Below, piece after piece: positions 1-8,816 of a stretch of DNA of 64,000 bases (within the stretch, counting starts at the first letter, position 1; the number at the start of each line of letters is the position of its first letter). The notes below the pieces were generated by a model. That model did not search any database. It saw nothing but the letters and a program-made list of their open reading frames with translations, and had not been told where the DNA came from. Origin of the DNA: Pseudomonadota bacterium (GTDB taxonomy: Bacteria; Pseudomonadota; Alphaproteobacteria; Rhizobiales; Aestuariivirgaceae); the NCBI GenBank assembly GCA_020161855.1, contig JAIUNJ010000001.1, forward strand, positions 620,001-684,000. Direction: 5' to 3'. The translations under genes were made by a program, and so were the position numbers.

Positions 1-155
1 ATGTCGTCATCATTGCGGATCTCATAGGCGTTCCAGTCGCGCGACAGCGCTGCCGGATCGCAATGGGCTGCAAAGGCCGCGAAGAAACAATCTTCCTCGG
101 CGGCGGTGAGGTCGAGCAGGACGCCATCGACATCGAAGATGACGGCCTGCTCCAT
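1..155 (-). CDS. HAD-superfamily hydrolase (partial, cut by window edge)
   Basis: Only the first 51 residues are in the window; the gene runs off the left edge. The N-terminus carries the HAD motif I, FDVDGV at residues 7-12, in which the first Asp is the phosphoryl-accepting nucleophile. This fits a phosphoglycolate-phosphatase-type phosphatase or phosphomutase. It starts 8 bp after the stop of the ThDP decarboxylase gene on the same strand, so it is probably the third gene of that operon. Its substrate cannot be told from this fragment. Confidence 0.75.
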   Translation of the reverse strand, partial: MEQAVIFDVDGVLLDLTAAEEDCFFAAFAAHCDPAALSRDWNAYEIRNDDD

Positions 156-163
156 CGGTCAGT

Positions 164-1732
164 TCAGCCCTGCACCATGCGGGGTGTCATCTCGATCAGC
201 GTCGGGCCTTCGGCCTTCAGGCTGGCCGCAATGGCCGTTGCAAGCGCCTTCAGGTTCTCGGGCCGCTCAGCGCGAGCGCCATAGGCCTTGGCCAGCATCT
301 GGAAGTCAGGGTTGCGCAGGAACACGGCATTGGGCTGGATGGCCTTGTTCACCATGTCGTCCCGGATCTGGCCGAGGGCGTCGTTGTTCCAGAGCAGGAT
401 GGGGAGTGAAAGATTGTGCTCCACCGCTGTTCCCAGTTCATTGAGCGTGTACTGGAAGCCATAGTCGCCGATCATGGCAACGGTGGGCTTGGGGCCGACG
501 CCAATCTTGGCGCCAATGGCCGCGGGCACGGCAAAACCGAGCGTGCCGAAACCTACGGGATGCAGCCAGGTGCGCGGCTCATACATGGGGAATATCTCAT
601 TTGCCGCATAGGCAATCTGCGTCATGTCGGAGGCAATCACCGTTTCTTCCGGCAGGCTGTCGCGGATGACCTTGAGGACGCGCGAGAGCAGGCTGCGCAA
701 AGGTGAATCATCCGTAGGCGGCGCAGGCGGGGCCGCCTTCTTGCCGCCGCCCAGGGCATTCGCAATGGCCTCGAGCGCCGGGGCGGCGTCTCCCAGGATG
801 GCAAGCTTTGCCCGGTGCGGGCGGGCGATGGCGGCAGGATCGATGTCGATGCGGATGAGATTGTCGAGGATGCAGTTGCTGGCCCAGAAATCCGTTTCCG
901 ACAATTCGGTGCCGACGGCGAGCACGCAATCGGAAGCCTGAAGGCGCGCCTGAACATCGGGAAGTCCCATGCGGTAGTCCCAGACGTTTGGGTGATCGGC
1001 GCGCACCACGCCCTTGCCTGCGGTCGTGGTGATGACGGGAGCACCGAGCGCCTCCGAGATGCGGAGCGCTGCTGCGCCTGCATTCATCGCCCCGCCACCG
1101 AGCAGGATCATCGGTGATTTTGCCGCCTTCAACTGTGTGGCCGCCGCTTCGCAGTCACGGGCCGTGGCGTGCGGCAGCGAGGCCGCGGGGCGCGGTTGCC
1201 AGCCCGGACCTGCCGCGGTGGAGAGGAGATCGAGCGGAATCTCGAGGTAGGAGGGGCGTGGCCGGGCCGATGCAAACAGCGAGAAGGCGCGCGCCATGGC
1301 ATCCTGCACATCCTGTGGCGTCAAGGCGGCCATGGCCGTTGCGGTCACTGATTCCGCGGCCTTGTGCTGGCCCAGCATTTCATGCAGCCGTCCGCGGCCC
1401 TGGGCGCTGTCCTTGATATCAAGCGCCGAGGAAACGACGAGAACGCGCGAGGAGTCCGACCAGGCCTGGCCCAGTGGCGTCAGGATGTTGAGGAGGCCGG
1501 GCCCGGTGATGGTGAAGCACACACCGGGCTTTCCGGTGGCGCGGGCATAGCCATCGGCCATGAAGCCTGCGCCCTGCTCGTGGCGCGTAAGATAGTGGCG
1601 GATGCCGGAGCGCGGCAAGGCGCGGTACATCTCGACATTGTGCACACCCGGGATGCCGAAGATCGTGTCGACGCCATAGGCTTCGAGCAATCCGACGAGG
1701 GCTTCACCGGTGGAAAGTTCAGGGCGCGTCAT
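164..1732 (-). CDS. aruI: ThDP-dependent decarboxylase, 2-ketoarginine decarboxylase-like
   Basis: 522 residues, the usual size for the acetolactate synthase-like family. The N-terminal pyrimidine-binding domain has the catalytic Glu (E52 in RHEQ). The C-terminal domain has the ThDP/Mg motif GDYGF (422-426) ending in NN (449-450). In Pseudomonas, AruI decarboxylates 5-guanidino-2-oxopentanoate (2-ketoarginine) to 4-guanidinobutyraldehyde. I prefer this function over acetolactate synthase because the neighbours are a D-arginine dehydrogenase-like flavoprotein 11 bp upstream and a divergent guanidinobutyrase/agmatinase, and because no ilvN-type small subunit is present. Family assignment is secure; the substrate is inferred from context. 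Confidence 0.8.
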   Translation of the reverse strand: MTRPELSTGEALVGLLEAYGVDTIFGIPGVHNVEMYRALPRSGIRHYLTRHEQGAGFMADGYARATGKPGVCFTITGPGLLNILTPLGQAWSDSSRVLVVSSALDIKDSAQGRGRLHEMLGQHKAAESVTATAMAALTPQDVQDAMARAFSLFASARPRPSYLEIPLDLLSTAAGPGWQPRPAASLPHATARDCEAAATQLKAAKSPMILLGGGAMNAGAAALRISEALGAPVITTTAGKGVVRADHPNVWDYRMGLPDVQARLQASDCVLAVGTELSETDFWASNCILDNLIRIDIDPAAIARPHRAKLAILGDAAPALEAIANALGGGKKAAPPAPPTDDSPLRSLLSRVLKVIRDSLPEETVIASDMTQIAYAANEIFPMYEPRTWLHPVGFGTLGFAVPAAIGAKIGVGPKPTVAMIGDYGFQYTLNELGTAVEHNLSLPILLWNNDALGQIRDDMVNKAIQPNAVFLRNPDFQMLAKAYGARAERPENLKALATAIAASLKAEGPTLIEMTPRMVQG

Positions 1733-1743
1733 GATGTCAGACC

Positions 1744-2859
1744 TCAGTTGCGGAAGCGATGCGGTGTGATGTGTGAAAGGTCGAGCGCCTGGGCCACGAC
1801 CTTGTCGGGCAGGGGGTGGCCGAGCAGGAGGGCGGCGGCTGTTTCGGAGAGAGCCGGTGCCGACTGGATGCCATAGCCGCCCTGTCCGACGAGCCAGAAG
1901 AAGCCCTCTGCTTCCGGATCAAAGCCGATCACCGGGCTGCCGTCAGGCGCGAAGGTGCGAAGCCCGCCCCAGGAATGATCGAGATGTTCGACTTCGACCG
2001 TGGTCGCGGCCTTGAAGCGTTCGATGCCGAGTGCAATCGCCAGGTCATCGGCATAGGCATCGTGCGGATCGACAGGCGTGGTGTCGGCGGAAGACACCAT
2101 GAGCTTGCCACCTTGCGGTTTGCTGTACCAAGTCTCGCCAACGTCTGTGGCCAGGGGCCAGTCGGCAATGCCGTCATGACCTGGCAGTGGAATGATGCCG
2201 ATGGAGCGGCGCTTGGGCTGGAGGCCGACGGGCTTCACGCCGCTGAGCTTGGCGATGACGTCGCCCCAGGCTCCGGACGCGTTGACGACGACGGGCGCCA
2301 CGAAGAGGCCTTGCGGCGATGCCACCTGCCATTGGCCATTGCGATGGAGCAGGCCCTTCACCTCGGTGGAGAGGATCACCTCGCCGCCGCGGGCCTTGAA
2401 CATCCGGAGATAGCCACGATGCAGGAGGTCGACATCCATGTCGCCGGTATGCGGGTCGAGGAAGGTGCGCTTGGCGTAGCCTGGCCTCAGGATGGGGAAG
2501 GACTCACGCGCGGCCTTTTCCGAGATTTCTGCAAGGCCAGTGCTGAAGGCGAGCAATTCCTCCGTCTTCTTCTCCTGGCCGCGCGCCATGAAAAAGAGTG
2601 AATCGCGCGGCGTCAGGAGCGGCGCATCGGCGAAGCCTGCCGGCGGTTCATTGAAGAAACGTGCGCTCGCGCGCGTGAAGGCCAGCATCGGCGGGGGCCC
2701 GTAGTTGGGCTCGTAGGTTGCGGCGGAGCGCCCGGTGGTGTGGTAACCGGGGCGGTCTTCCATTTCGAGGATGGCAACCTTGCGGCTGTCGGCGAGATGG
2801 GCGGCAATGGAAGCGCCAGCGATGCCGGCGCCAATGACGATGATATCGTAGTTCTTCAT
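1744..2859 (-). CDS. dauA: FAD-dependent amino acid dehydrogenase, D-arginine dehydrogenase-like
   Basis: 371 residues of the DAO/glycine-oxidase family. A Rossmann GxGxxG motif lies at residues 10-15 and a C-terminal FAD-binding GQGGYGIQ motif near the end. The sequence is colinear with Pseudomonas aeruginosa D-arginine dehydrogenase as I recall it (PGYH-TGRSAA, LQPKRRS, LRTF motifs). That enzyme makes 2-ketoarginine, the substrate of the next gene. Two remembered substrate-contact residues appear changed: His48 is Thr48 and Glu87 is Ser87, while Tyr53 is kept. The true substrate may therefore be another basic amino acid or the L-isomer. First gene of a minus-strand operon with aruI and the HAD gene. 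Confidence 0.75.
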   Translation of the reverse strand: MKNYDIIVIGAGIAGASIAAHLADSRKVAILEMEDRPGYHTTGRSAATYEPNYGPPPMLAFTRASARFFNEPPAGFADAPLLTPRDSLFFMARGQEKKTEELLAFSTGLAEISEKAARESFPILRPGYAKRTFLDPHTGDMDVDLLHRGYLRMFKARGGEVILSTEVKGLLHRNGQWQVASPQGLFVAPVVVNASGAWGDVIAKLSGVKPVGLQPKRRSIGIIPLPGHDGIADWPLATDVGETWYSKPQGGKLMVSSADTTPVDPHDAYADDLAIALGIERFKAATTVEVEHLDHSWGGLRTFAPDGSPVIGFDPEAEGFFWLVGQGGYGIQSAPALSETAAALLLGHPLPDKVVAQALDLSHITPHRFRN

Positions 2860-2908
2860 GGGGAACTCTCTAGCCCATTGGCATCATGAATGTCAGGGGC
2901 TGGTGATT

Positions 2909-2939
2909 GCAGCAGCGGTGAGGACTGGTAACCTGCTGC
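2909..2939. promoter_or_regulatory. Inverted repeat in the divergent dauA/guanidinobutyrase promoter
   Basis: GCAGCAG (2909-2915) and CTGCTGC (2933-2939) form a perfect 7-bp inverted repeat centred in the 99-bp gap between two divergent arginine-catabolism genes. The placement suits an operator for a shared regulator, but no regulator gene is visible nearby and the repeat is short. Confidence 0.3.
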
Positions 2940-2958
2940 CCGAATAGAGGAGTTCTTC

Positions 2959-3927
2959 ATGACCGCCGATTCCTTCAATCAACCCGTATCCGGACTCGTG
3001 ACGCCGCGTTTCGGCGGCATTGCGACGTTTTTCCGCCTGCCGCATGTGGCGCCGGAGAAAGCCGAGAAGATCGACATCGGCGTTGTCGGCATTCCCTGGG
3101 ACGGCGGCACGACAAACCGCCCGGGCCCGCGCCATGGTCCCCGGCAGATGCGTGATCAGTCCTCCATGGTGCGCCGCATGCACCAGACCATGCATATCGT
3201 TCCCTATGATCTCGCCAATGTGGCCGATCTCGGCGATTGCCCGGTCAACCCGGCCAATGTCGATGATGCGCTGAAGCGTGTGGAAACCTACTTCAAGGCG
3301 CTGGTCGCCAAGGGCATCAGGCCTCTGGCGGCGGGCGGCGATCATCTCTGCTCGCTGCCGGTGTTGCGTGCGCTCGGGGCGAAGAAGCCGGTGGGCATGA
3401 TCCATTTCGATGCCCATACCGATCTCTATGACGGCTATTTCGGCGGCTTCAAATACACCCATGGCACGCCGTTCCGCCGGGCCATCGAGGAAGGCGTGCT
3501 CGATCCGAAGCGCACCATCCAAATCGGCCTGCGCGGCTCGATGTATGATCTCGATGACTTCGCCTACGGCGAGAAGATGGGTGTGCGACTGATGCGCATC
3601 GAGGAAGCCATGGAGCTGGGGCCCCAGAAGGTAATGGAGATCGCCCGCAAGGTGGCAGGCGACGGCGAAACCTATGTGAGTTTCGACATCGACATGCTGG
3701 ATCCGGTCTATGCGCCGGGCACGGGCACGCCGGAAATCGGCGGCTTCACGACCTTCCAGGCCCAGCAGATGCTGAGGGGCCTGCGTGGCCTCAATATCGT
3801 GGGGGCTGACGTGGTGGAGGTTTCGCCGCCTTTCGATCCGTCCGGCATGACGGCCTATGCCGGTGTGGTCATGATGTTCGAGATCCTGTGTTCCATGGCG
3901 GAAGACGTGGCCAAGCGCCGCAAGTGA
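2959..3927 (+). CDS. Agmatinase/guanidinobutyrase (ureohydrolase family)
   Basis: 322 residues with the full set of arginase-family binuclear Mn ligands: GGDH (126-129), DAHTD (151-155) and SFDIDMLDP (241-249). It hydrolyses a guanidino compound to an amine plus urea. Next to 2-ketoarginine decarboxylase and D-arginine dehydrogenase homologues, the likely substrate is 4-guanidinobutyrate, giving GABA and urea, rather than agmatine. A strong ribosome site (GAGGAG) precedes the ATG. Divergent from the dauA-aruI operon. The 4-guanidinobutyraldehyde dehydrogenase needed between AruI and this enzyme is not in the cluster. Confidence 0.88.
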   Translation: MTADSFNQPVSGLVTPRFGGIATFFRLPHVAPEKAEKIDIGVVGIPWDGGTTNRPGPRHGPRQMRDQSSMVRRMHQTMHIVPYDLANVADLGDCPVNPANVDDALKRVETYFKALVAKGIRPLAAGGDHLCSLPVLRALGAKKPVGMIHFDAHTDLYDGYFGGFKYTHGTPFRRAIEEGVLDPKRTIQIGLRGSMYDLDDFAYGEKMGVRLMRIEEAMELGPQKVMEIARKVAGDGETYVSFDIDMLDPVYAPGTGTPEIGGFTTFQAQQMLRGLRGLNIVGADVVEVSPPFDPSGMTAYAGVVMMFEILCSMAEDVAKRRK

Positions 3928-3979
3928 GATCGGCGCCAGCCTGTCTTGAGTCGGTCAACAAGGCAGGCGAAGAGGCGCC

Positions 3980-5506
3980 ATGCGGTTTCTCGGCCTGATT
4001 CTTCTTGTGCTTGCCGGTGCGGCCTCCGGTCTCGCCCTGCCGCCGGTTGGCGCCTGGTGGGTGCTGGGCCTGAGTTTCCCGGTGTTGCTGTGGTGGTGCG
4101 AGAAGGCGCGCAACTGGCGGAGCGGATTTGCGGGCGGCCTGCTCTTCGGGCTGGGCTATTTCTGCGTTGCCTTCCACTGGATCGGCTTTGCCTTCCTCGT
4201 CGATGCCGATGCCTATCTCTGGATGATGCCGTTTGCGGTGGGTGGCCTTGCCCTGATGATGGCGAGCTACTGGGGCATTGCGGTTGCACTTGCCGTACGC
4301 TTGCCGCTCGCATTTGTGCCACGCTTTATCTCGATTCCGGTTTTCCTGTCCGGCGCGGAGTGGCTGCGTGGCCATCTCTTCACCGGTTTTCCATGGGCAG
4401 CACCCGGGCTTGTTGCGGAAGGCATGGGTGCGGTGCTGCAGGCGGCAAGCCTCATCGGCATGACGGGGCTCACGCTCATGGTGCTGCTTTGGGCTTCGCT
4501 TCCCTTTGCGCTCTGGCGCAGCCGGCATCAGGGCTTTGCCATTAAATTGCTGCTGGCCGTGCTGGCGGCGCTGTTGCCGGTGGCGCAGTTCTGGGGTGTT
4601 GCGCGGCTTGAGAGCCATGCCGTGGCATTCAAGCCGGATATCACGCTGCGCCTTGTGCAGCCGAACGTTTCTCAGAGCGACAAGTGGCGGAGCGAGAATG
4701 CCGTTGTCATGCTGGACGATCTTGTTGCGCTGTCGTCCTCGCCTGTCGCCACCCCGCAACTCATTGTCTGGCCGGAAGCGTCGGTGCCCTTCCTGCTCGA
4801 TGAAGAGCCCGAGGCCTTGCGGCGCATCGGCGAAGCGCTCGTGCCGGGCCAGTCCTTGCTCGCGGGCTCCATCCGCCGTGGTGCTGATGCCGGTGAGGCC
4901 ACGCCTTATTACACCTCGATCATCGGCATTGACGATGAGGGCCGTGTAACAGGCCGCTATGACAAGTGGCGGCTCGTGCCCGGAGGCGAGTTCCTGCCGC
5001 TGGAGTGGCTGTTGGCGCCGCTCGGTTTCCGCAAGGTGGTCGACCTGCCTGAAAGCCTTTCGCCCGGCCCCGGCCCGCAGAATCTTCTCGTGCCCCGCGT
5101 CGGGCTGGCAGGGGCGCTTATCTGCTACGAAGCGATCTTCCCGCACCGGCTGCTGGCTGACGAGCGTCCCGATTTTCTGGTCAACGTCACGAATGACGGT
5201 TGGTTCGGGCAGTCTGTCGGCCCCTACCAGCATCTGGCGCAGGTGCGGCTGCGGGCCATTGAGCAGGGCCTGCCGGTGGTACGTGCCGCCAACACGGGCA
5301 TCTCGGCTGTGTTTGATTCTCTCGGGCGTTCCGTGATCCGCACCGAGCTCGGCGTGCGAACGGCGGTTGATTCGCCCTTGCCTATGTCCATTGCTGCGAC
5401 GGCCTATGCAAAATGGGGGGACTGGTCGCTGCTTTTCATCGCGCTTCTGGTCATTTTCCTGGGTGCGGCGGCGCAACGCAGCCATCATGCTGCCGCGCGG
5501 CCATAA
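3980..5506 (+). CDS. lnt: Apolipoprotein N-acyltransferase
   Basis: 508 residues. A hydrophobic N-terminal half with about six membrane segments is followed by a periplasmic nitrilase-fold domain. The catalytic triad is visible: E266 (VWPEAS), K329 (YDKWRLVPGGEFLP) and C382 (ICYEAIFP), close to E267/K335/C387 of the E. coli enzyme. It adds the third acyl chain to lipoproteins in the inner membrane. Gene order lnt / HTH regulator / metK / trmB is common in Hyphomicrobiales. Confidence 0.96.
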   Translation: MRFLGLILLVLAGAASGLALPPVGAWWVLGLSFPVLLWWCEKARNWRSGFAGGLLFGLGYFCVAFHWIGFAFLVDADAYLWMMPFAVGGLALMMASYWGIAVALAVRLPLAFVPRFISIPVFLSGAEWLRGHLFTGFPWAAPGLVAEGMGAVLQAASLIGMTGLTLMVLLWASLPFALWRSRHQGFAIKLLLAVLAALLPVAQFWGVARLESHAVAFKPDITLRLVQPNVSQSDKWRSENAVVMLDDLVALSSSPVATPQLIVWPEASVPFLLDEEPEALRRIGEALVPGQSLLAGSIRRGADAGEATPYYTSIIGIDDEGRVTGRYDKWRLVPGGEFLPLEWLLAPLGFRKVVDLPESLSPGPGPQNLLVPRVGLAGALICYEAIFPHRLLADERPDFLVNVTNDGWFGQSVGPYQHLAQVRLRAIEQGLPVVRAANTGISAVFDSLGRSVIRTELGVRTAVDSPLPMSIAATAYAKWGDWSLLFIALLVIFLGAAAQRSHHAAARP

Positions 5507-5635
5507 AAGGATTGCGATACAAGCTTCGATTGACTAAGGAAGTGCCACTTCGGCCACGTCGCGTGCTTTGTCTGGGGATCGCATTTCGCATGGCCGATGT
5601 CAGTTCAGACTGGGGGCAACAGTCTGAGGACATCT

Positions 5636-6046
5636 ATGGCAAGACGAGAGCCTAATTATATCGATCTTCATGTGGGCACACGTATCCGCATGAGGCGTCA
5701 GCTTATCAATATGAGCCAGGAACGCCTCGGCGAGCTGCTCGGCATCACCTTCCAGCAAGTACAGAAGTACGAGAAGGGCGCCAACCGTATCAGTGCAAGC
5801 AGATTGTTCTATACGGCCAAGACGCTGGGCGTGCCGGTGCACTTCTTCTTCGAGGGTTTGCCTGGAAGCGAGAACGAAGTGGGCGGCATGAAGGAAGGTG
5901 CGCCTTCCGATGAATTCCTGGCCGCGCTGATGACGCCCGAAGGCATCCAGCTTGCCAAGGCATTTCGTGATGCCGGATCTCCGCACAAGCGCAAGCTGAT
6001 CGCGGGGCTCGCCCGGCAGGTGGCGGAATCCAAAGATCCCGTTTGA
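5636..6046 (+). CDS. XRE-family HTH transcriptional regulator
   Basis: 136 residues from the chosen ATG, which has a GAGGA ribosome site 5 nt upstream; an in-frame ATG 39 nt earlier lacks one. An N-terminal XRE-type helix-turn-helix spans residues 12-66 (RIRMRRQ..., SQERLGELLG, FQQVQKYEKG). It is followed by a short C-terminal region rich in Glu, Gly and Lys. The family sits between lnt and metK in many alphaproteobacteria. Its target is unknown; the metK leader directly downstream is an obvious candidate. Confidence 0.85.
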   Translation: MARREPNYIDLHVGTRIRMRRQLINMSQERLGELLGITFQQVQKYEKGANRISASRLFYTAKTLGVPVHFFFEGLPGSENEVGGMKEGAPSDEFLAALMTPEGIQLAKAFRDAGSPHKRKLIAGLARQVAESKDPV

Positions 6047-6082
6047 GCAGAACTAAATCGTCAGTCTCACCAACAAACCCGG

Positions 6083-6123
6083 CTTGCCATGGTCAGGGCA
6101 TTTGATCCCTTGACCGTGGCGAG
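6083..6123 (+). promoter_or_regulatory. Long stem-loop in the metK leader
   Basis: Three helices stack into one hairpin. CTTGCCA (6083-6089) pairs with TGGCGAG (6117-6123) using one G-U. GGTCA (6091-6095) pairs with TGACC (6111-6115). GGG (6096-6098) pairs with CCC (6107-6109) beside one bulged T. The loop is CATTTGAT. It has no U-tract, so it is not a simple terminator. It lies 75 nt before the metK start and could be part of a SAM-sensing or other leader. I could not fit it to the SAM-II or SAM/SAH consensus I remember. Confidence 0.5.
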
Positions 6124-6150
6124 GGAGGCTGCCAATAACCCGCCGACGAT

Positions 6151-6166
6151 ATAAAGCTTTCTTTAT
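6151..6166 (+). promoter_or_regulatory. Small hairpin just before the metK ribosome site
   Basis: ATAAAG and CTTTAT form a 6-bp stem with a CTTT loop, ending 31 nt before the metK ATG and upstream of the purine-rich ribosome site CAGGGGAG (6181-6188). It could be a separate leader element or the second helix of a regulatory RNA with the larger stem at 6083-6123. Confidence 0.35.
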
Positions 6167-6197
6167 GTGAAAGTCCGGTGCAGGGGAGCCAGCCACG

Positions 6198-7394
6198 ATG
6201 GCACGCAAGAACTTCGTTTTCACCAGTGAAGCCGTTTCGGAAGGTCATCCCGACAAGGTTTGCGACCGCATCTCTGACGAGGTCGTGGACCTGTTCTTCC
6301 GCGAGGCCCTGACGCAGGGCATGGACCCATGGTCGGTGCGTGTTGCCTGTGAAACCCTCGCCACCACCAATCGCGTGGTGATTGCCGGTGAGTACCGCGG
6401 CCCGTCGTCGGTGACGCCCGACAAGATCGAGGCCGTGGCGCGCCAGGCCATCAAGGACATCGGATACGAGCAGGACGGCTTCCACTGGCAGAAGGCCAAG
6501 GTGGAAATCCTGCTGCATGGCCAGTCGGCCGATATCGCCGTCGGCGTCGACTCCGCTGGCAGCAAGGATGAAGGTGCCGGCGACCAGGGCATCATGTTCG
6601 GCTATGCCTGCGACGAGACACCGGATCTCCTTCCGGCACCGCTCTACTACTCGCAGAAGATCCTGCGGCTGCTCGCCGAGGCGCGCCATGCCGGTGAGAA
6701 GAAGCTGGGGCCTGATTCCAAGAGCCAGGTGACGGTCAGGTACAAGAACGGCAAGCCCGTTGCGGCGACGCAGATCGTCGTGTCGCACCAGCATCTCGAC
6801 GAGTCGATGACCTCCAAGGATGTCCTCGCCCTCGTGAAGCCCTATGTGAAGAAGGCTCTGCCCAAGGGCTGGATCACCAAGGACACGGTCTGGCATGTCA
6901 ACCCGACCGGCAAGTTCTTCATTGGCGGTCCCGATGGCGACTGCGGCCTCACCGGCCGCAAGATCATTGTCGACACCTATGGTGGCGCGGCCCCCCACGG
7001 TGGTGGCGCCTTCTCGGGCAAGGACCCGACCAAGGTTGACCGGTCGGCGGCCTATGCGGCGCGCTATCTGGCCAAGAACATCGTGGCGGCCAAGCTCGCC
7101 TCGCGCTGCACCATCCAGCTTTCCTATGCCATCGGCGTCTCGCAGCCGCTCTCCATCTATGTTGATACGCATGGCACCGGCAAGGTGAAGGAAGAGAAGC
7201 TCGAGAAGGCGATCCGCGAGTGCATGGACCTGTCGCCGCGCGGCATCCGCAAGCATCTCGATCTCAACAAGCCGATCTATGCCCGCACCGCCGCCTACGG
7301 CCATTTCGGCCGCACGCCGGACAAGGACGGCGGCTTCTCCTGGGAACGCACCGACCTCGTCAAGAAGCTCAAGGCTGCGCTGAAGAAGAAGTGA
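6198..7394 (+). CDS. metK: S-adenosylmethionine synthetase
   Basis: 398 residues, the expected length. The family signatures are present: [14 protein letters not shown] at the N-terminus, [13 protein letters not shown] in the ATP/methionine site, the glycine-rich [19 protein letters not shown] loop, and a conserved C-terminal GHFGR. It makes SAM from methionine and ATP in the cytosol. The stop overlaps the trmB start (GTGA), so the SAM producer and a SAM-using tRNA methyltransferase are translationally coupled. The leader carries a strong stem-loop. Confidence 0.98.
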   Translation: MARKNFVFTSEAVSEGHPDKVCDRISDEVVDLFFREALTQGMDPWSVRVACETLATTNRVVIAGEYRGPSSVTPDKIEAVARQAIKDIGYEQDGFHWQKAKVEILLHGQSADIAVGVDSAGSKDEGAGDQGIMFGYACDETPDLLPAPLYYSQKILRLLAEARHAGEKKLGPDSKSQVTVRYKNGKPVAATQIVVSHQHLDESMTSKDVLALVKPYVKKALPKGWITKDTVWHVNPTGKFFIGGPDGDCGLTGRKIIVDTYGGAAPHGGGAFSGKDPTKVDRSAAYAARYLAKNIVAAKLASRCTIQLSYAIGVSQPLSIYVDTHGTGKVKEEKLEKAIRECMDLSPRGIRKHLDLNKPIYARTAAYGHFGRTPDKDGGFSWERTDLVKKLKAALKKK

Positions 7395-8044
7395 GCGGCG
7401 ACAAGCCACGGCACCAGTTTTACGGGCGGCGCAAGGGGAAACCTTTGCGCCGTCAGCATTCCGAACTGATGGCAACGCTGCTGCCGCAGCTTGCGATTGA
7501 TCCGGCAGCACCGCTTGATGATGTGCCGGCCCCGCGCTGGCTCGAAATCGGCTTCGGTGGTGGCGAGCATCTGGCGCATCAGGCCGCCCTTCATCCCGGC
7601 ATGACGTTGATCGGGGCCGAGGCATTCAAGAATGGCGTGGCCAAACTCCTTTCCCATCTGGCGGAGCGGGATATCCGCAATGTCCGTGTTCACTATGGCG
7701 ATGCCCGCGAGTTGCTCGAGGCCCTGCCGGACGCCTCGCTGGAGCGCATCTATCTTCTCTATCCGGATCCCTGGCCAAAGGAGCGGCAGAAGAAGCGCCG
7801 CTTCGTCAATGCCGCAAACCTCGGCCATTTCCATCGCCTGCTGGCTGCGGATGGCATGTTCTTCTTTGCCAGCGACATTCCGGACTACGTCGGCTGGACG
7901 CGCGAACATGTCTCCCGTCACGGCGGCTTCCAGCCTGTCTCCGACAGTGACGAGCCGTTCCCGGGCTGGACCCGGACCCGTTACGAGGCCAAGGCCCTGC
8001 GCGAGGGCCGCAGCGGCCGCTATCTCTCGTTCCGCAAGGCCTGA
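7391..8044 (+). CDS. trmB: tRNA (guanine-N7-)-methyltransferase
   Basis: 217 residues from a GTG start that overlaps the metK stop by 4 nt. The SAM-binding motif [10 protein letters not shown] and the TrmB signature [14 protein letters not shown] are both present. It methylates G46 of tRNAs at N7. A longer reading frame upstream exists, but its extra residues lie inside metK in another frame and are not TrmB-like. Confidence 0.95.
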   Translation: MSGDKPRHQFYGRRKGKPLRRQHSELMATLLPQLAIDPAAPLDDVPAPRWLEIGFGGGEHLAHQAALHPGMTLIGAEAFKNGVAKLLSHLAERDIRNVRVHYGDARELLEALPDASLERIYLLYPDPWPKERQKKRRFVNAANLGHFHRLLAADGMFFFASDIPDYVGWTREHVSRHGGFQPVSDSDEPFPGWTRTRYEAKALREGRSGRYLSFRKA

Positions 8045-8156
8045 GCCAACCTTCCACAGGCCTTGAATTTTTCGCCTGCGAGGCATTTCGCTCCGCGGCA
8101 TCTCCGTCTAGAACCGTCATGAAACTGTCATCAAACTGTCATGATCCGGACGGCCC

Positions 8157-8801
8157 ATGTTCCAGCTCATCAAGTCGATCCTGCCCAAGGAAGAGAAATT
8201 CTTCGATCTCTTTGAGGCGCATGCCGCCAAGGCGGTGGAGGCGGCAACATCGCTGCGCGCCATTCTCAACGGCGGCAAGGCGGCGGCTGAGCATTGCGCC
8301 ACGCTCTCCAGGCAGGAGGAGGAAGCCGATCACATCTCGTATGAAGTGATGCAGGCCATCCGGCGCAGCTTCATCACGCCTTTTGACCGCAGCGACATCA
8401 AGGCGCTGTCCTCCGCGCTCGACGACGCCATCGACCAGATGAACAAGACCGGCAAGACGGTGATGCTCTACGATGTGGAGCGCTTTGAGCCCAACATGCG
8501 CGCCATGGCTGACCGCGTGATCATGCTGGCCAATATCACGGCGGAGGCCATGCCGCTGTTGCGCAGCATCTCCAAGAACTCGTCGCGGCTGCACGGCCTC
8601 ACCGGCGAGATCACCAAGATCGAGGAACAATCGGACCAGCTCAATGACGAGGGCCTGCGCGCCCTGTTCAAGGGAAAGGCCCGCAAGGATCCCTTGCAGT
8701 TCATTGTGGGCTCCGAGCTTTATGAACATCTCGAGAAGGTTTGTGACCGCTTCGAGGATGTGGCGCATGTCATGAGCGACATCGTCATCGAGCACGTCTG
8801 A
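8157..8801 (+). CDS. DUF47/PhoU-like phosphate transport regulator
   Basis: 214 residues, all-helical, beginning FQLIKSILPKEEKFFDLFE as in the DUF47 family. It is paired with a Pit-type phosphate transporter 15 bp downstream, the standard arrangement. The family resembles PhoU and is thought to modulate Pit activity at the cytoplasmic face of the membrane. No catalytic motif is expected. Confidence 0.9.
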   Translation: MFQLIKSILPKEEKFFDLFEAHAAKAVEAATSLRAILNGGKAAAEHCATLSRQEEEADHISYEVMQAIRRSFITPFDRSDIKALSSALDDAIDQMNKTGKTVMLYDVERFEPNMRAMADRVIMLANITAEAMPLLRSISKNSSRLHGLTGEITKIEEQSDQLNDEGLRALFKGKARKDPLQFIVGSELYEHLEKVCDRFEDVAHVMSDIVIEHV

Positions 8802-8816
8802 GGCGGGGCGGAAGAC

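Noticed and set aside
164-1732. Acetolactate synthase large subunit (ilvB)
   Set aside because: No small-subunit gene follows and the neighbours are arginine-catabolic; the 2-ketoarginine decarboxylase branch fits better.
3869-5488. 539-codon minus-strand frame opposite lnt
   Set aside because: Low-complexity Arg/Gln/His-rich translation typical of an antisense shadow; lnt on the plus strand has all catalytic residues.
6047-6197. SAM-II or SAM/SAH riboswitch upstream of metK
   Set aside because: A strong stem exists, but the conserved loop and pseudoknot sequences I remember for these classes could not be aligned; kept only as an unclassified structured leader.
6093-7625. 510-codon minus-strand frame opposite metK/trmB
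   Set aside because: No family resemblance; metK and trmB are unambiguous on the other strand.
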